Shown: positions 1 through 8,310 of the stretch, in pieces
Layout: each line of letters begins with the position of its first letter
Numbering within the stretch: position 1 is the first letter of the stretch
Source: Blastomyces gilchristii SLH14081
Taxonomy: Eukaryota > Ascomycota > Eurotiomycetes > Onygenales > Ajellomycetaceae
Direction of reading: 5' to 3'
Assembly (NCBI RefSeq): GCF_000003855.2
Contig: NW_003101679.1
Location: 485,904-496,208, forward strand
Length of the DNA: 10,305 nucleotides
The notes under the pieces: generated by a model
The model's input: only the letters and a program-made list of their open reading frames with translations
Told to the model about the DNA's origin: nothing
Database searches by the model: none
Translations under genes and position numbers: made by a program

Positions 1-159
1 CAGTTTCCTCCCATCCTCACTGATAATATTTATATTTATCTACAGAAGCAGACTTATATCCTCTTTAATATTAAGACTCTGAAGAGAGAAAGTCTTAATA
101 GAGAGTATATAGTAGTATATATCTTAGTAGTTTCTATCTCATTCTTCTGCAGCAGTTAA
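1..159 (+). other. Open frame at the left edge, unrecognised
   Basis: Frame 1 is open from the first base for 52 codons and ends at TAA 157-159. No start codon is visible because the frame enters from outside the window. The first residues read QFPPILTDNIYIYLQKQTY, followed by a basic stretch and a hydrophobic tail (VVYILVVSISFF). A 52-codon open run is longer than most in this AT-rich DNA, so it may be the last part of a coding region lying upstream, possibly of another transposon. I do not recognise a family. It could equally be chance. Confidence 0.2.
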
Positions 160-469
160 TACAATAAAAAGATCTTGAAAATAGTTTTTTTACTTCTCTT
201 GAAAAAGTAAGACATTTTTTTCTGAGTTTTATACAATATTCTTATAAAGAATTAAAAACAGAGTTATTTTCTGTTATAATTTTACATTCTTTTAAGTAAG
301 AATTTCTTTTTCAGTAACTGAAGAGCTTTTATTAATACTTAATTCTTTTTTATATTCTTTATTAACTGATTTGACTTGCACTCTTATTATGTGAGAAGAA
401 TTGAATAATTTAGAATAAAATTAAATAGTTTTAATTAATTTCTCTGCAAAAAATTGACTTATTTTTTAT

Positions 470-490
470 CAGTTTTTCTCTCAAAAACTG
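470..490. repeat. Perfect 8-bp hairpin
   Basis: CAGTTTTT at 470-477 pairs with AAAAACTG at 483-490 around the 5-base loop CTCTC. A T-run is not placed as in a bacterial terminator, and the function is unknown. Confidence 0.45.
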
Positions 491-598
491 TCATATTATC
501 TGATTTATTATTAATTAATATTATACTTTTTCTCACTGTATCTCAAGAAAGAGATTGTAAAGATTTTATTAATTTATCTTAAAAATTAATTTTAGTTT

Positions 599-639
599 AT
601 TAGATTCTCTTTAAAAATCTAATCTAGTTACTGAACTAG
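599..639. repeat. Two adjacent hairpins
   Basis: ATTAGATT (599-606) pairs with AATCTAAT (616-623). Immediately next to it CTAGTT (624-629) pairs with AACTAG (634-639) around a 4-base loop. Both stems are perfect and touch each other. They lie in the presumed LINE leader. Confidence 0.45.
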
Positions 640-690
640 TGTGAAAAAAATCAGATATTTTATATATAAAAGTCTTTTATTCTTCTTTTG

Positions 691-831
691 AAACAGTCAG
701 ACTAACTTTTCAATTGAAAATAGACTTAGAAATCTCTTAATTAAAACAGTCTGATTAACTTTTCAATTTAAAAGTATTTAATAAATCTCTTAATTGAAAC
801 AGTCTGATTAACTTTTCATTAAGTGAGAGTA
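691..831 (+). repeat. 53-bp tandem repeat, about 2.6 copies
   Basis: Units begin with AAACAGT at 691, 744 and 797, giving an exact period of 53 bases. Each unit runs AAACAGTCWGAYTAACTTTT, then a variable AT-rich middle, then AATCTCTTAATT. The third copy breaks off at about 831. The array ends about 30 bases before the ATG of LINE ORF1. A period of 53 is not a multiple of three, so it is not a coding repeat. Promoter-bearing tandem repeats in 5' leaders are known for some LINEs, and that role is an inference here. Confidence 0.8.
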
Positions 832-858
832 ATAAGTTCAAAATTACACTTAGTTAAT

Positions 859-2464
859 ATGAAAAAAGAAGCTTTCTCAAATACTATTTTTAAGATTCAA
901 ATTGTGAAAAGATAAAAGAAAGAAGAAATAGAGAAATAATAAGTTCTTGAAATACAGAAACTTGAAAAAGTAAGTAAAATTCTTGAAAAACAGTATCTGA
1001 GTGAGATAAATAAAGAAGTTCTGTTAATTCTTCATACTCAGACTAGATAATTATAGAAGATGATTAAGTTCAAACTTGAAATTTCAAACATAGTTTAAAA
1101 AATATTGAAAATTTCTAGTATAATTACTGACTCTTCATTTTACTCTTCTTCTTTTTCTACTTCTTCTTTTTCTTCTTTAAATCAGAAGAAAACATATGCT
1201 CAAGCAGCTGAATCTGCTATCTCTAAGTCTGCTATCTCAAAACCTGCTTAAAATTCTGAGAAAACTGAGAAGAATGCTGCTCATACTTCTATTCATAAAA
1301 AAATAGAGAAAAAAATATAAAAAGAGAAAAACTTTCAAATCTTCAGAAATAGAAGACTTATTCTCAAAGTCTTAAATCAGAATATCTTATAAAGAAACAA
1401 GTTAAATTCAAATCTTATTTTCAGAATCAGAAATGAAATTAATTAGTAGTTGTTTTCTCAGTTAATAACTAATATTACAGTTTAAAAATCAGTTATAGCT
1501 TTAATTAAGTTATTCTTCTTTGAAAATTTCATTATTCTGATTATAATGTCTGAATTTAGTACAGAATTCCTCATTCAGAATGAGAATCTCTGAAAATCAA
1601 TAATAGAATCTTTATTAAATATAATAATTCTATCTAAGAGAGATAAAAAGTGTGATAAATTCATTCTTTATAATATTTCAGTTCAAATTTTTGACTGTGA
1701 AGAAGAAATACTACTTTTTAAAAATGAATTAGAAGAATACAATTCTATTCAACTAAGAAAAGAGTCTGTATAATTAAATTCAATTGAGTTGAGATAAAGT
1801 AGAAGAAATGCCTCTATTCTAGTATATATAAAGATACTTAAACAATCAAAGATCTCTGAAGTAAGAGTAGTAGATTTGAAAATGAGAGTTTATAAATACA
1901 AAGACTCAAGAATATCTCAAAGCTTAAACACAGTGTTCAAACTGTCAAAGATATGAACACTTTATAATCTCTTATTTTAGAGACTTAAAATATGCATTCT
2001 GTGCCAGAGATTGCAAAACTAGTGAGCATAAATGTGAAACATGCTTAAAAAGAGATGAAATACATCAACACACTCTGCTTAAATACTCTAATTGTAAAGA
2101 AAAATATATATCTAGCTCAAAAGAATGTATATTTACTCTAAGAACTCAAAAGAACTGGAGAAAATATGAAGCTCAAAGTTAATCTAGAACTGAAGAAGAT
2201 ATTCAAGTCAGTAAATCTATAACTATAAGCTTAAAAAGAAGAAACTGTTAACTATCTAAATCTTCAAACTCTAATTCTTCAGCTAAATGTAAATAGAGTT
2301 TGAATTCTCAAACTTCTGTTAAGATTAGAGAATTGAGAAATGACTCTGATAATAAACTAGATAGAATGTAAGCAGTTGAGATTTCTGCTTTGTAAAATAG
2401 TTATAATCTACTATCTGATAATAGTGATTAGATTCTACTCTATCTCTACTCTCTTTTAGTATAA
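859..2464 (+). pseudogene. LINE ORF1, gag-like zinc-knuckle protein (degenerate)
   Basis: ORF1 proteins of Tad-like LINEs bind the element RNA and form the ribonucleoprotein. One frame starts at ATG 859 and can be read to about 1925, through many TAA/TAG/TGA codons, without a shift. It then moves by one base and runs in the next frame to TAA 2462-2464, about 535 codons in all. Early residues are charged and helical, followed by a Ser/Phe tract. TYAQAA at about residue 112 (1192-1209) resembles a short motif common in fungal LINE gag proteins. From 1934 a Cys-rich block reads CSNCQRYEH, where the fourth zinc ligand appears as Tyr, as expected from TGT to TAT. More CxxC/His groups follow up to about 2090. 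The tail is polar and low in complexity. The frameshift at 1925-1934 and the stops make it non-functional. The family call rests on the knuckle spacing and the position before ORF2. Confidence 0.8.
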
Positions 2465-2757
2465 ATACACAACAAAAATAATAAAAAAAGTTTAAAAACT
2501 TTTTAAAAATCATATTTATTTAAAATAATGTGAATAGAAACTTAAAGTGTATTTATTCTTGTCTTTAAATTATATTTGAATAAAAAGTTGATTTTATACT
2601 TCTTCAGAAACTGAATTTTAATACTGAGTAAAAATACATTATTTCTCATTCAAGCTACTACTGCTTTCTATCTCAAAAGTCTGAGATAAAGTTTAGAGTA
2701 GTGATCTGTCAAAGAAAGAGATTAAGATATTAATTTAATCTAAGATTTAATATCATG

Positions 2758-2765
2758 TCTGACTC
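2758..2765. repeat. 8-bp target site duplication, left copy, of MITE copy A
   Basis: TCTGACTC here matches TCTGACCC at 3272-3279 in 7 of 8 bases; the single difference is C/T. Eight bases is the duplication length of hAT elements. Confidence 0.85.
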
Positions 2766-3271
2766 TAAACTGACCGTGTGACCGTGTCTGAGACTAGAAT
2801 CAGAATATTTGATGATCTCATTATCAATTCAACTGATCTTATTACACTGTTTTAACATTAGATAGTAGTCTTACACTGTCTCAGTGAGACTTACTGTCTA
2901 CTCTTATTACATTTTTCAAATAGAACCATGATTTCCACTTCTTAATTTAAATTATTTTTATTGCTTTAAATGACTTTAAATCTCATTTGAGTGTTATCAA
3001 AAAGTGTTACTTTTTAAAAAATTAAAAATAGTCTAAAGAAAACCTTAAAATGTCTAAAAATAGTAACTTTATGCTAAGAATGAGACTAAATGAGATCAAA
3101 TGAGACCACTTTCTTATTTTTTCTAAGTCATGATCCCATTTTGAGATCTGATATATAGTCACTTTGTATGTTTTTTTAATGATTAGTCCCAGCGGGATTC
3201 ATGCTAAGAAATGTATGAGATCAGATCAAATGAGATCAAACATGTAATTCATGATTCCGGCAGCCAGTCTA
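2766..3271 (+). mobile_element. hAT-type MITE, copy A (506 bp)
   Basis: The element starts TAAACTGACCGTGTGACC (TAGACTG with one G-to-A change) and ends with CAGCCAGTCTA, so the outer 7 bases form a terminal inverted repeat TAGACTG. It is exactly as long as copy B (8951-9456) and alignable to it along its whole length; most differences are C/T or G/A. It has no coding capacity. It is flanked by an 8-bp duplication and lies inside the LINE endonuclease. Its right 90 bases resemble the right end of the hAT element at 4616, which suggests that this family's transposase moved it. Copy A carries more C-to-T and G-to-A changes than copy B. Confidence 0.9.
2991..3016 (+). repeat. 13-bp unit repeat (two units) inside MITE copy A
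   Basis: GTGTTATCAAAAA is followed in phase by GTGTTACTTTTTA. The same pair is in MITE copy B and, inverted, at 9982-10007. Related units lie at 6121, 6915, 7565 and 8176. Confidence 0.7.
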
Positions 3272-3279
3272 TCTGACCC
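3272..3279. repeat. 8-bp target site duplication, right copy, of MITE copy A
   Basis: TCTGACCC repeats the bases before the element with one C/T difference. Joined to the left flank it reads as continuous endonuclease sequence (MSDPDIL). Confidence 0.85.
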
Positions 3280-4607
3280 TGATATTCTAATAAGTGATAT
3301 TATAGATACAGAGAATGAGTTTAATACTATACAGCTTATAAATATCTATAATGACAAGTCATTGAAGAAAAATAACAATATCTGAATAATTAATAGAGAA
3401 TTTTTAAACATAACTCTGTCTAAGAAACTCTATAATTATAGAAGGTCTTCAATTCTCAATCATCTCCGGATGAAATACAGAATGTAAAAGGAGTAGTAAG
3501 AGTAGAGAATCTAGTTAAATAAATCTTTAAGTATTTGATAGATCTAGTTAACAAGTCTGATCAATAAACATTCTTTAAAAAACATATGAAATAGAAATCT
3601 ATTATAGATCTAATCTTCATATTATAAAATTTAATAAAAAAAAGACTTATAAACTGATTTATTGATTTAAATAAGACATTAGAATCAGATCATAAGATTA
3701 TTTAATTTAATATTAAACTGAGTGAAAAATAAATGAGTCAAAACTCTCTTCTCTCTAATCAGTATAACTTTGAAAAAGCTGATTGAAAAGCAGTTAAAAA
3801 AAGTAGAAAACTGTTACAATCTGAAAAGTAGAATAAGCTATATTGAAATCTCAGTCAAGATATCTTAAATGAAATGCTTAAGAATAGAGTAAAGCTTATT
3901 ACATCTATTATTCTAACAAGTGTTAGAAATAATATTTCAAAGAAAAAGACTTCTGAGTATTTTAAATCTTAATGAAATGAGAATATCATATTTAAAAGAA
4001 AACAATTAGCTACTGCTAGAAGAGATTGAAAGAATAATATAATATCTGATAAAGAGTTTAAAACTGTCAGAAATGAATATTTTTCAGATGTTAAAAGAGT
4101 TAAAACAGACTACTGAAACAATTTTCTTGAAAAAGCATAAGAAAAAGAAGTTTTTAAAGTCTTTAACTACATTAAAATAAGAAGTATAGTAAAATCTTCA
4201 GTCTTAGAATATGAGTTTCAGAATGAATTATATACAGTAAATTCTTTTGAAAAAAATATCAAGCTTTTATAAGAATTCTCTTTCAAATCTCATCATATTC
4301 AGATTCAGAGAAAGAGAATATATCACTTTATAACTATATTAATAAAAATGACTGAGAATAGTCTGAACTTCTATAAGATGAATTAGAGTCAGCTATCTTC
4401 TCAAGTTCAATTAAAACTGATACAGAGTCTGATTTAATTAATCACTTGATTATTTAAAGTATATATTTCTACTTAAAGAATGAATATTCTAAGCTCTTTT
4501 TCAATCTCTTGAAAAAATAAGTATCATTCTGAATGATGAAGAGAAGTTACTGCAGAGATTCTTATAAAATCTAATAAAAAAACTTTAATTTCTAAGTTAT
4601 ATAAAGT

Positions 4608-4615
4608 AATATCTC
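4608..4615. repeat. Presumed target duplication next to the hAT element (one side only)
   Basis: AATATCTC precedes the terminal TAGACTGG and is the only end of this insertion that is in view. A second copy placed after a matching CAGTCTA end was not found up to 10305. Confidence 0.5.
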
Positions 4616-4740
4616 TAGACTGGCCGCCGGGACCATGAATTTCACATTTGGTTTCATTTGGTCTGATCTCATATATTTCTTGGCGTGAGTCCCACCAGGA
4701 CCAAGCCTCAAAAAAATCTGAAAATGGACCATTTCTGAGA
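4616..4740 (-). repeat. hAT right terminal region shared with the MITEs
   Basis: Read on the minus strand, 4616-4695 aligns closely with the last 85-95 bases of the 506-bp MITEs, including GACTCACGCCAAGAAATRTATGAG-like sequence and the final GGTCCCGGCGGCCAGTCTA. Farther inward to about 4740 the likeness is weaker (a shared TGGTYCCATTTT-type stretch and a T-run). GC-rich words and CpG are kept here although the neighbouring transposase is heavily mutated. Confidence 0.8.
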
Positions 4741-6120
4741 GAAATGATGTGAAAAATGACTAGATTTAATTCAAGAACAGTGAAATGAGAGTAATTTCTC
4801 AGAATAAACTGTGAAAGATAATCATTCTTTTAAAATCAGAATGAGACTGAGACTGAAGATTAAATTCAGTCTCATTCAGTTCATTCAGTGATTACTTATA
4901 TAATCAGAATTTGATAATAATTATTAATAATACTTATGAAATAACTAAATACATTCTTATACAAGTTTATTCTTCACTTTCTCATGAAAACTATACTTCT
5001 CTGATATACTGTGATCAGAGATATTAAACTGTCTGATAATTTCATGTTTTATAATCATGAGTTTCTTGATTATTTCTTCTTGTAATTGTTCTTAGTAATA
5101 GTGATAAATATCTCAGCTTGAGTTGAACTTTTACTTCATTCTCATCTCTGTTAATGAAATTATCAGAATATCACATATTATCAGTGCAATAGTTAAATAT
5201 ATACTCTCAATAATTTTTCATAACTCTAGAATTGATTTGATGTGTAAATTTGTTGAATTATCTTGAAGATAGCAGTCAAATTCAGTTTTATAAGTATATA
5301 GTTTTGCCTGATTTTCAGTTCTAATTAATGTATATAAGTTCTATTTCAAAGTTAGTATTATAGTTCTATATAATATAAAGAGTTATCAAAGATCATTACT
5401 TACTAGAGAATTATATTTCACTGTCTTCACATCTCTAATATCTGCTTATTCAAATCTCTGATAGTTAGTATTGTAGTAGTTTTAGATCAATTTAATATAT
5501 AAGTCTCATTTCTTCTCTATTCAATCTTAAGAAGTGTAGATATTAACTCAACAGAAGAAATCTAGTAGAGCTACTACAGTATAGTACTCTGTAAAAGATT
5601 GTTCAGTTTTACTGTAGTAATATATCAGTTTATTTCTTACAGTAATAATAGTCTACACTATAGTATCATCTCAGACTGAATTTCTTTTTAAGTGATTCAA
5701 CTGCTTCTTAAGATGAGTAAATAAACTGTTATACACTCACCAGACTGACTGCAGCATTGATGTACAAGTGATTAAGACTATCTTTATTATCTTATAAAAC
5801 TGAAACAGTAAATCAATCACATATTTCAACTAAGTTTACTTTATATTAGAAAGTTTTAATATCTGAATCTTTTTCTGATCAGAGTGTTGCACTCAATGAT
5901 CAATCATCTGACACAATCAAAGAGTCTGAATAGTCATCTCATATATTGAACTTCACTATATTCTAATATTCTGTATTATATTCAGTGATGTGACTGATTT
6001 ATTTATTTATTGAATATTATGAAATCATTATTATTGTTTAGAAGAGATATAAATCACATTAATAATATTTCAAATCTATGATATTTAAATTATTTATCAA
6101 TCTATTCAAAATTAACAGTA

Positions 6121-6185
6121 GTATTATTAAAAAGTATTATTAAAAAGCAATATTAAAAAGTGTTGTCAAAAAACATTATCTTTTA
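6121..6185 (+). repeat. 13-bp tandem repeat, five units, within the hAT transposase region
   Basis: Units start at 6121, 6134, 6147, 6160 and 6173: GTATTATTAAAAA twice, GCAATATTAAAAA, GTGTTGTCAAAAA and ACATTATCTTTTA. The period is exact. It lies in a poorly conserved part of the transposase, between the HVIQL motif and the part near 5960. Confidence 0.8.
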
Positions 6186-6914
6186 CAAAGTAAATGTAAA
6201 AGTTACTTGAGTAATCACTTTCATCTTATTCTTATCTCAAGAATCAGTCATCTCATTATTCTTCATCTCAATGTTAAGATTCTTTATCAGTGTTTACATC
6301 ACAAGTTGAATCACATGAATAATGCAGAGAATATGACCTTATTTATCATTTCAGAAATGCAAAGTCAATTTTTACTTCAAGCTGTTCATTATAGTATAGT
6401 TATTCACAGCATTATCAGTTATAATTATAAGAAGACTGAGACTAATATCTCAATAGTCATTTTTAATCACAGTCATTAATATCTCTGCTATATAATTCTC
6501 AGTATAACTACTGATCAATGATTCAAATTCAATTAATATCTCTTAATAAGTTCAGTTCTCATCAATGTAATAACATATAACTCTTATAAATGTAAGATTA
6601 TTTATACTAGTTCATACATTCACTGTAAGAGACACTCTTCAATGATTCTTCAACTCTGATTCTAGATATTGTATATTAACTGTATAGTGTATCTTAAGAT
6701 TGAACTGAAGACAGAATTAATGTGAAATGTGTAGATTTGAATTAAGTATTTAAAAAAGTGTTCAGAATTCAGAGTTTTCAATTGATTGAAGAGAAAGATT
6801 CAGAGATATATATATATAAAGTAATTATTTACAGAAGTTATCAGATAAGAGTAATGAAATCAGAGTACTGATATATAGTCATTTTCACATGATTTTCTTC
6901 AAATTAGAAAGTTA

Positions 6915-6953
6915 GTATTATTAAAAATCATTATCTGATAGAGTAACTTATCA
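6915..6953 (+). repeat. 13-bp unit repeat in the hAT transposase N-terminal part
   Basis: GTATTATTAAAAA is followed in phase by TCATTATCTGATA and GAGTAACTTATCA. The block lies between the zinc finger and the RNase H-like core, where the transposase reading frame changes. Confidence 0.6.
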
Positions 6954-7399
6954 GCTCAGTAGTAATTTTCTGATTATTTTTCTTTTATTATCTACATTCT
7001 GATAACTTCAGATGTTAGAAAATTTCTTCAGAGTTATAATCAGTTTATAATAAATATTTCTGAATGAAGTTACAGTGATTGCAGTAGAGAGATAACTCTT
7101 CAGTAATCTATAATACAATCTATTGATAATTATTTCATAGTTTATCTCAGTGTTTATATTATGTTTTTCATAAATTTCATAATCTAGAATTAGATGTGAA
7201 GAATAAAGTAATTATTTATCATAATTGAAAGAGAGCATTCTGTGTTGAATTATAAATAATATAGACTTTATAATTCACAGTGATTTCTTGAAGAGTTTAT
7301 GAATCTTCAATAGAAGTAAAAGAAGTGAAAGAAGTGAATTCAGAAGATATGATAATAATTTAAGAAAGATAATAATTTATTTTTAATAACTAATCACTG

Positions 7400-7800
7400 A
7401 TGTATGTAAGAAGAATTAATATAAGAGAAAATAATCCTCTTTCTTAGCTTAGTTATAATTTTAGTACTAACTCAGATTGAATATCATTAATATATAAAAG
7501 TAAATAAACAATCTTGATTAATCTCTATCATATTTCTTGAAATATATTAATATTATGAAAGAGAGTATTATCAAATTACATTATCAGATAATATTATTAA
7601 AAATATATTAATATTATAAATATCAATGTTGAAAAAATGTTGATACTTATACATTATAGTGATATGATAGTTAAATATACATATATATATTATTCCTGAT
7701 ATTGATAATTGATTACAACTTGTATAATAATTTTTGAAAACTCAAAATTAATTTCAATTATTAACTAATAGTTATAAACTTATAACTAACTAATATTAAA
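7400..7800. other. AT-rich gap between the transposase and the lysine-rich pseudogene
   Basis: No coding frame is recognisable on either strand. The stretch is built of AT-rich runs such as ATATATATAT near 7680, and includes one block of the 13-bp unit at 7565. The missing hAT left end would be expected here or farther right, but no CAGTCTA-type terminus is visible. Confidence 0.5.
7565..7603 (+). repeat. 13-bp unit repeat, three units
   Basis: GTATTATCAAATT, ACATTATCAGATA and ATATTATTAAAAA follow one another in phase. The first and third match the unit best. Confidence 0.6.
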
Positions 7801-7882
7801 AGAAAAAAACTTTTTCTATTTATTATCTTTCTTCTCTTTCTCATTCTTCTTATTATTCTTTATAATTCACTTCTTATTCTTA

Positions 7883-7902
7883 TTCTTCTTCTTCTTCTTC
7901 TT
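7883..7902. repeat. (TTC)n microsatellite
   Basis: About six or seven TTC units on the + strand. On the minus strand they give the poly-Lys tail of the unrecognised pseudogene. Confidence 0.85.
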
Positions 7903-8175
7903 ATCTGAAATAATAATCATTTTAAAATCTCTCTTCATTATCTTCTCAGAGAAGAGTTTTCACTGCTCTCTCTCAGTCAGATTAATCTGTACTTCAAAAT
8001 CCCGCATTTTCTGATCTGCTGTCTCAGGTTTCATCTCAGTAGCAAGTAGATTAATATACTTAGAGAGTAGAGCTGTCTTCTCAATGTTCTGAATCATGAA
8101 GTACATTCAAGATCTGAACAAGGTCTTAATTCTCTTCTTCTCTATCAGCTTCTGCTATTTAATTAGAGAATAGAA

Positions 8176-8215
8176 GTGTTATCAAAAATTGTTATCTCTT
8201 AATAAAAAACTTATC
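8176..8215 (+). repeat. 13-bp unit repeat inside the lysine-rich pseudogene
   Basis: GTGTTATCAAAAA is followed in phase by TTGTTATCTCTTA and a looser ATAAAAAACTTAT. The pseudogene frame differs on the two sides of this block. Confidence 0.65.
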
Positions 8216-8290
8216 AGTTTTAACTTCTTTATCTTCACTTCAATACCTTCTTAATCTTCTTCTATTATTACTTATTTATAGTAACACTCT

Positions 8291-8310
8291 TCTTCTCTCT
8301 CTCTCTCTTC
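8291..8310. repeat. (CT)n-rich microsatellite
   Basis: TCTTCTCTCTCTCTCTCTTC, a pure CT run in its middle. On the minus strand it gives alternating Arg and Glu in the lysine-rich pseudogene. Confidence 0.8.

Larger units (their letters stand above)
160..858 (+). other. Non-coding AT-rich leader upstream of the LINE ORF1
   Basis: This stretch of about 700 bases has stops in all frames and no protein similarity that I can see. It holds a hairpin at 470-490, two adjacent hairpins at 599-639 and a 53-bp tandem repeat at 691-831. Its position directly before ORF1 fits a LINE 5' untranslated region, but the true 5' end of the element cannot be fixed because no target duplication partner is in the window. 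Confidence 0.4.
859..4615 (+). mobile_element. Tad-like non-LTR retrotransposon (LINE), degenerate and interrupted
   Basis: ORF1 (gag-like with zinc knuckles) is followed by ORF2 (endonuclease, then the first reverse transcriptase motif) on the + strand, the order found in Tad/I-type LINEs of fungi. A 506-bp hAT MITE sits in the endonuclease and a larger hAT element cuts the reverse transcriptase at 4616. The rest of the reverse transcriptase, any RNase H domain and the 3' tail are not seen anywhere in the window. Both frames are full of TAA/TAG at expected Gln and TGA at expected Trp. The element is dead. Its left boundary may lie before 691 if the tandem repeat belongs to it. Confidence 0.85.
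2461..4615 (+). pseudogene. LINE ORF2, endonuclease and start of reverse transcriptase (degenerate, interrupted)
   Basis: ORF2 nicks the target DNA and reverse-transcribes the element RNA. The frame begins at ATA 2461, probably a mutated ATG overlapping the ORF1 stop. It runs through an apurinic-type endonuclease domain: NNVNRN near 2530, a QKL at 2605-2613 where QEP is usual (catalytic Glu changed to Lys), a damaged GDFN box near 3441-3453 with the Asp missing and a one-base frame change, then SDH at 3685-3693, intact. A 506-bp MITE plus an 8-bp duplication (514 bases) splits the domain; leaving these out restores the frame exactly. After the endonuclease comes a helical linker (NSLLSNQYNFEKAD), and at 4594-4615 KLYKVIS, matching the K.YR.ISL start of the reverse transcriptase. 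There the hAT element breaks it. The polymerase active site is absent from the window. Confidence 0.85.
4960..7350 (-). pseudogene. hAT transposase (degenerate)
   Basis: The enzyme cuts and joins the hAT ends through an RNase H-like core and dimerises through a C-terminal hATC domain. On the minus strand, in order: a likely BED zinc finger (EELSLYCNHCNF, Cys codons at 7083-7081 and 7074-7072); SLTVNV*TS near 6632, matching the SLT.D.WTS motif, and YIDEN*TY near 6560; ENYIAEILMTVI near 6500; ITDNAVNNYTIM near 6420 with the catalytic-type Asp; HILCIIHVIQLVM near 6310; YYSKTEQSFTEYYTVVALLD near 5620; then hATC sequence EFDCYLQD near 5280, and KLMIIKHEI near 5060. Asterisks stand for TGA or TAA at expected Trp or Gln. 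Frames change between the finger and the core and again between 5963 and 5607. The usual length of about 700-800 residues fits. It is inactive. Exact ends are uncertain. Confidence 0.85.
4616..7400 (-). mobile_element. hAT DNA transposon, degenerate, right end at 4616, left end not found
   Basis: The + strand starts TAGACTGGCCGCCGGGACC at 4616. On the minus strand this is the same right end as in MITE copies A and B. Inward, the minus strand carries a hAT transposase pseudogene from about 7350 to 4960. The insertion lies in the first reverse transcriptase motif of the LINE. The left end should look like the MITE left end (TAGACTGACCGTGTGACC, inverted) and be followed by AATATCTC; I could not find it. 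The end given here, 7400, is just beyond the last recognisable transposase sequence. The element may be truncated or may extend past the window. Confidence 0.8.

Noticed and set aside
2325..2513. 62-codon open frame on the minus strand
   Set aside because: Antisense to the end of LINE ORF1 and the start of ORF2, without any motif.
2766..3271. The 506-bp elements as solo LTRs
   Set aside because: Ends are TAGACTG inverted repeats rather than TG...CA, and duplications are 8 bp instead of the 4-6 bp of LTR elements.
6121..6185. CRISPR-like array
   Set aside because: The 13-bp units adjoin without spacers and diverge from one another; this is a tandem minisatellite.
6207..6479. 90-codon open frame on the + strand
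   Set aside because: It is antisense to the best conserved part of the hAT transposase (DNAVNNY, HVIQL on the minus strand); its His/Ile-rich product is a shadow.
6433..6540. AATATCTC words as the second target duplication of the hAT element
   Set aside because: They lie inside the transposase coding region and are not preceded by the terminal CAGTCTA; in AT-rich DNA such words recur by chance.
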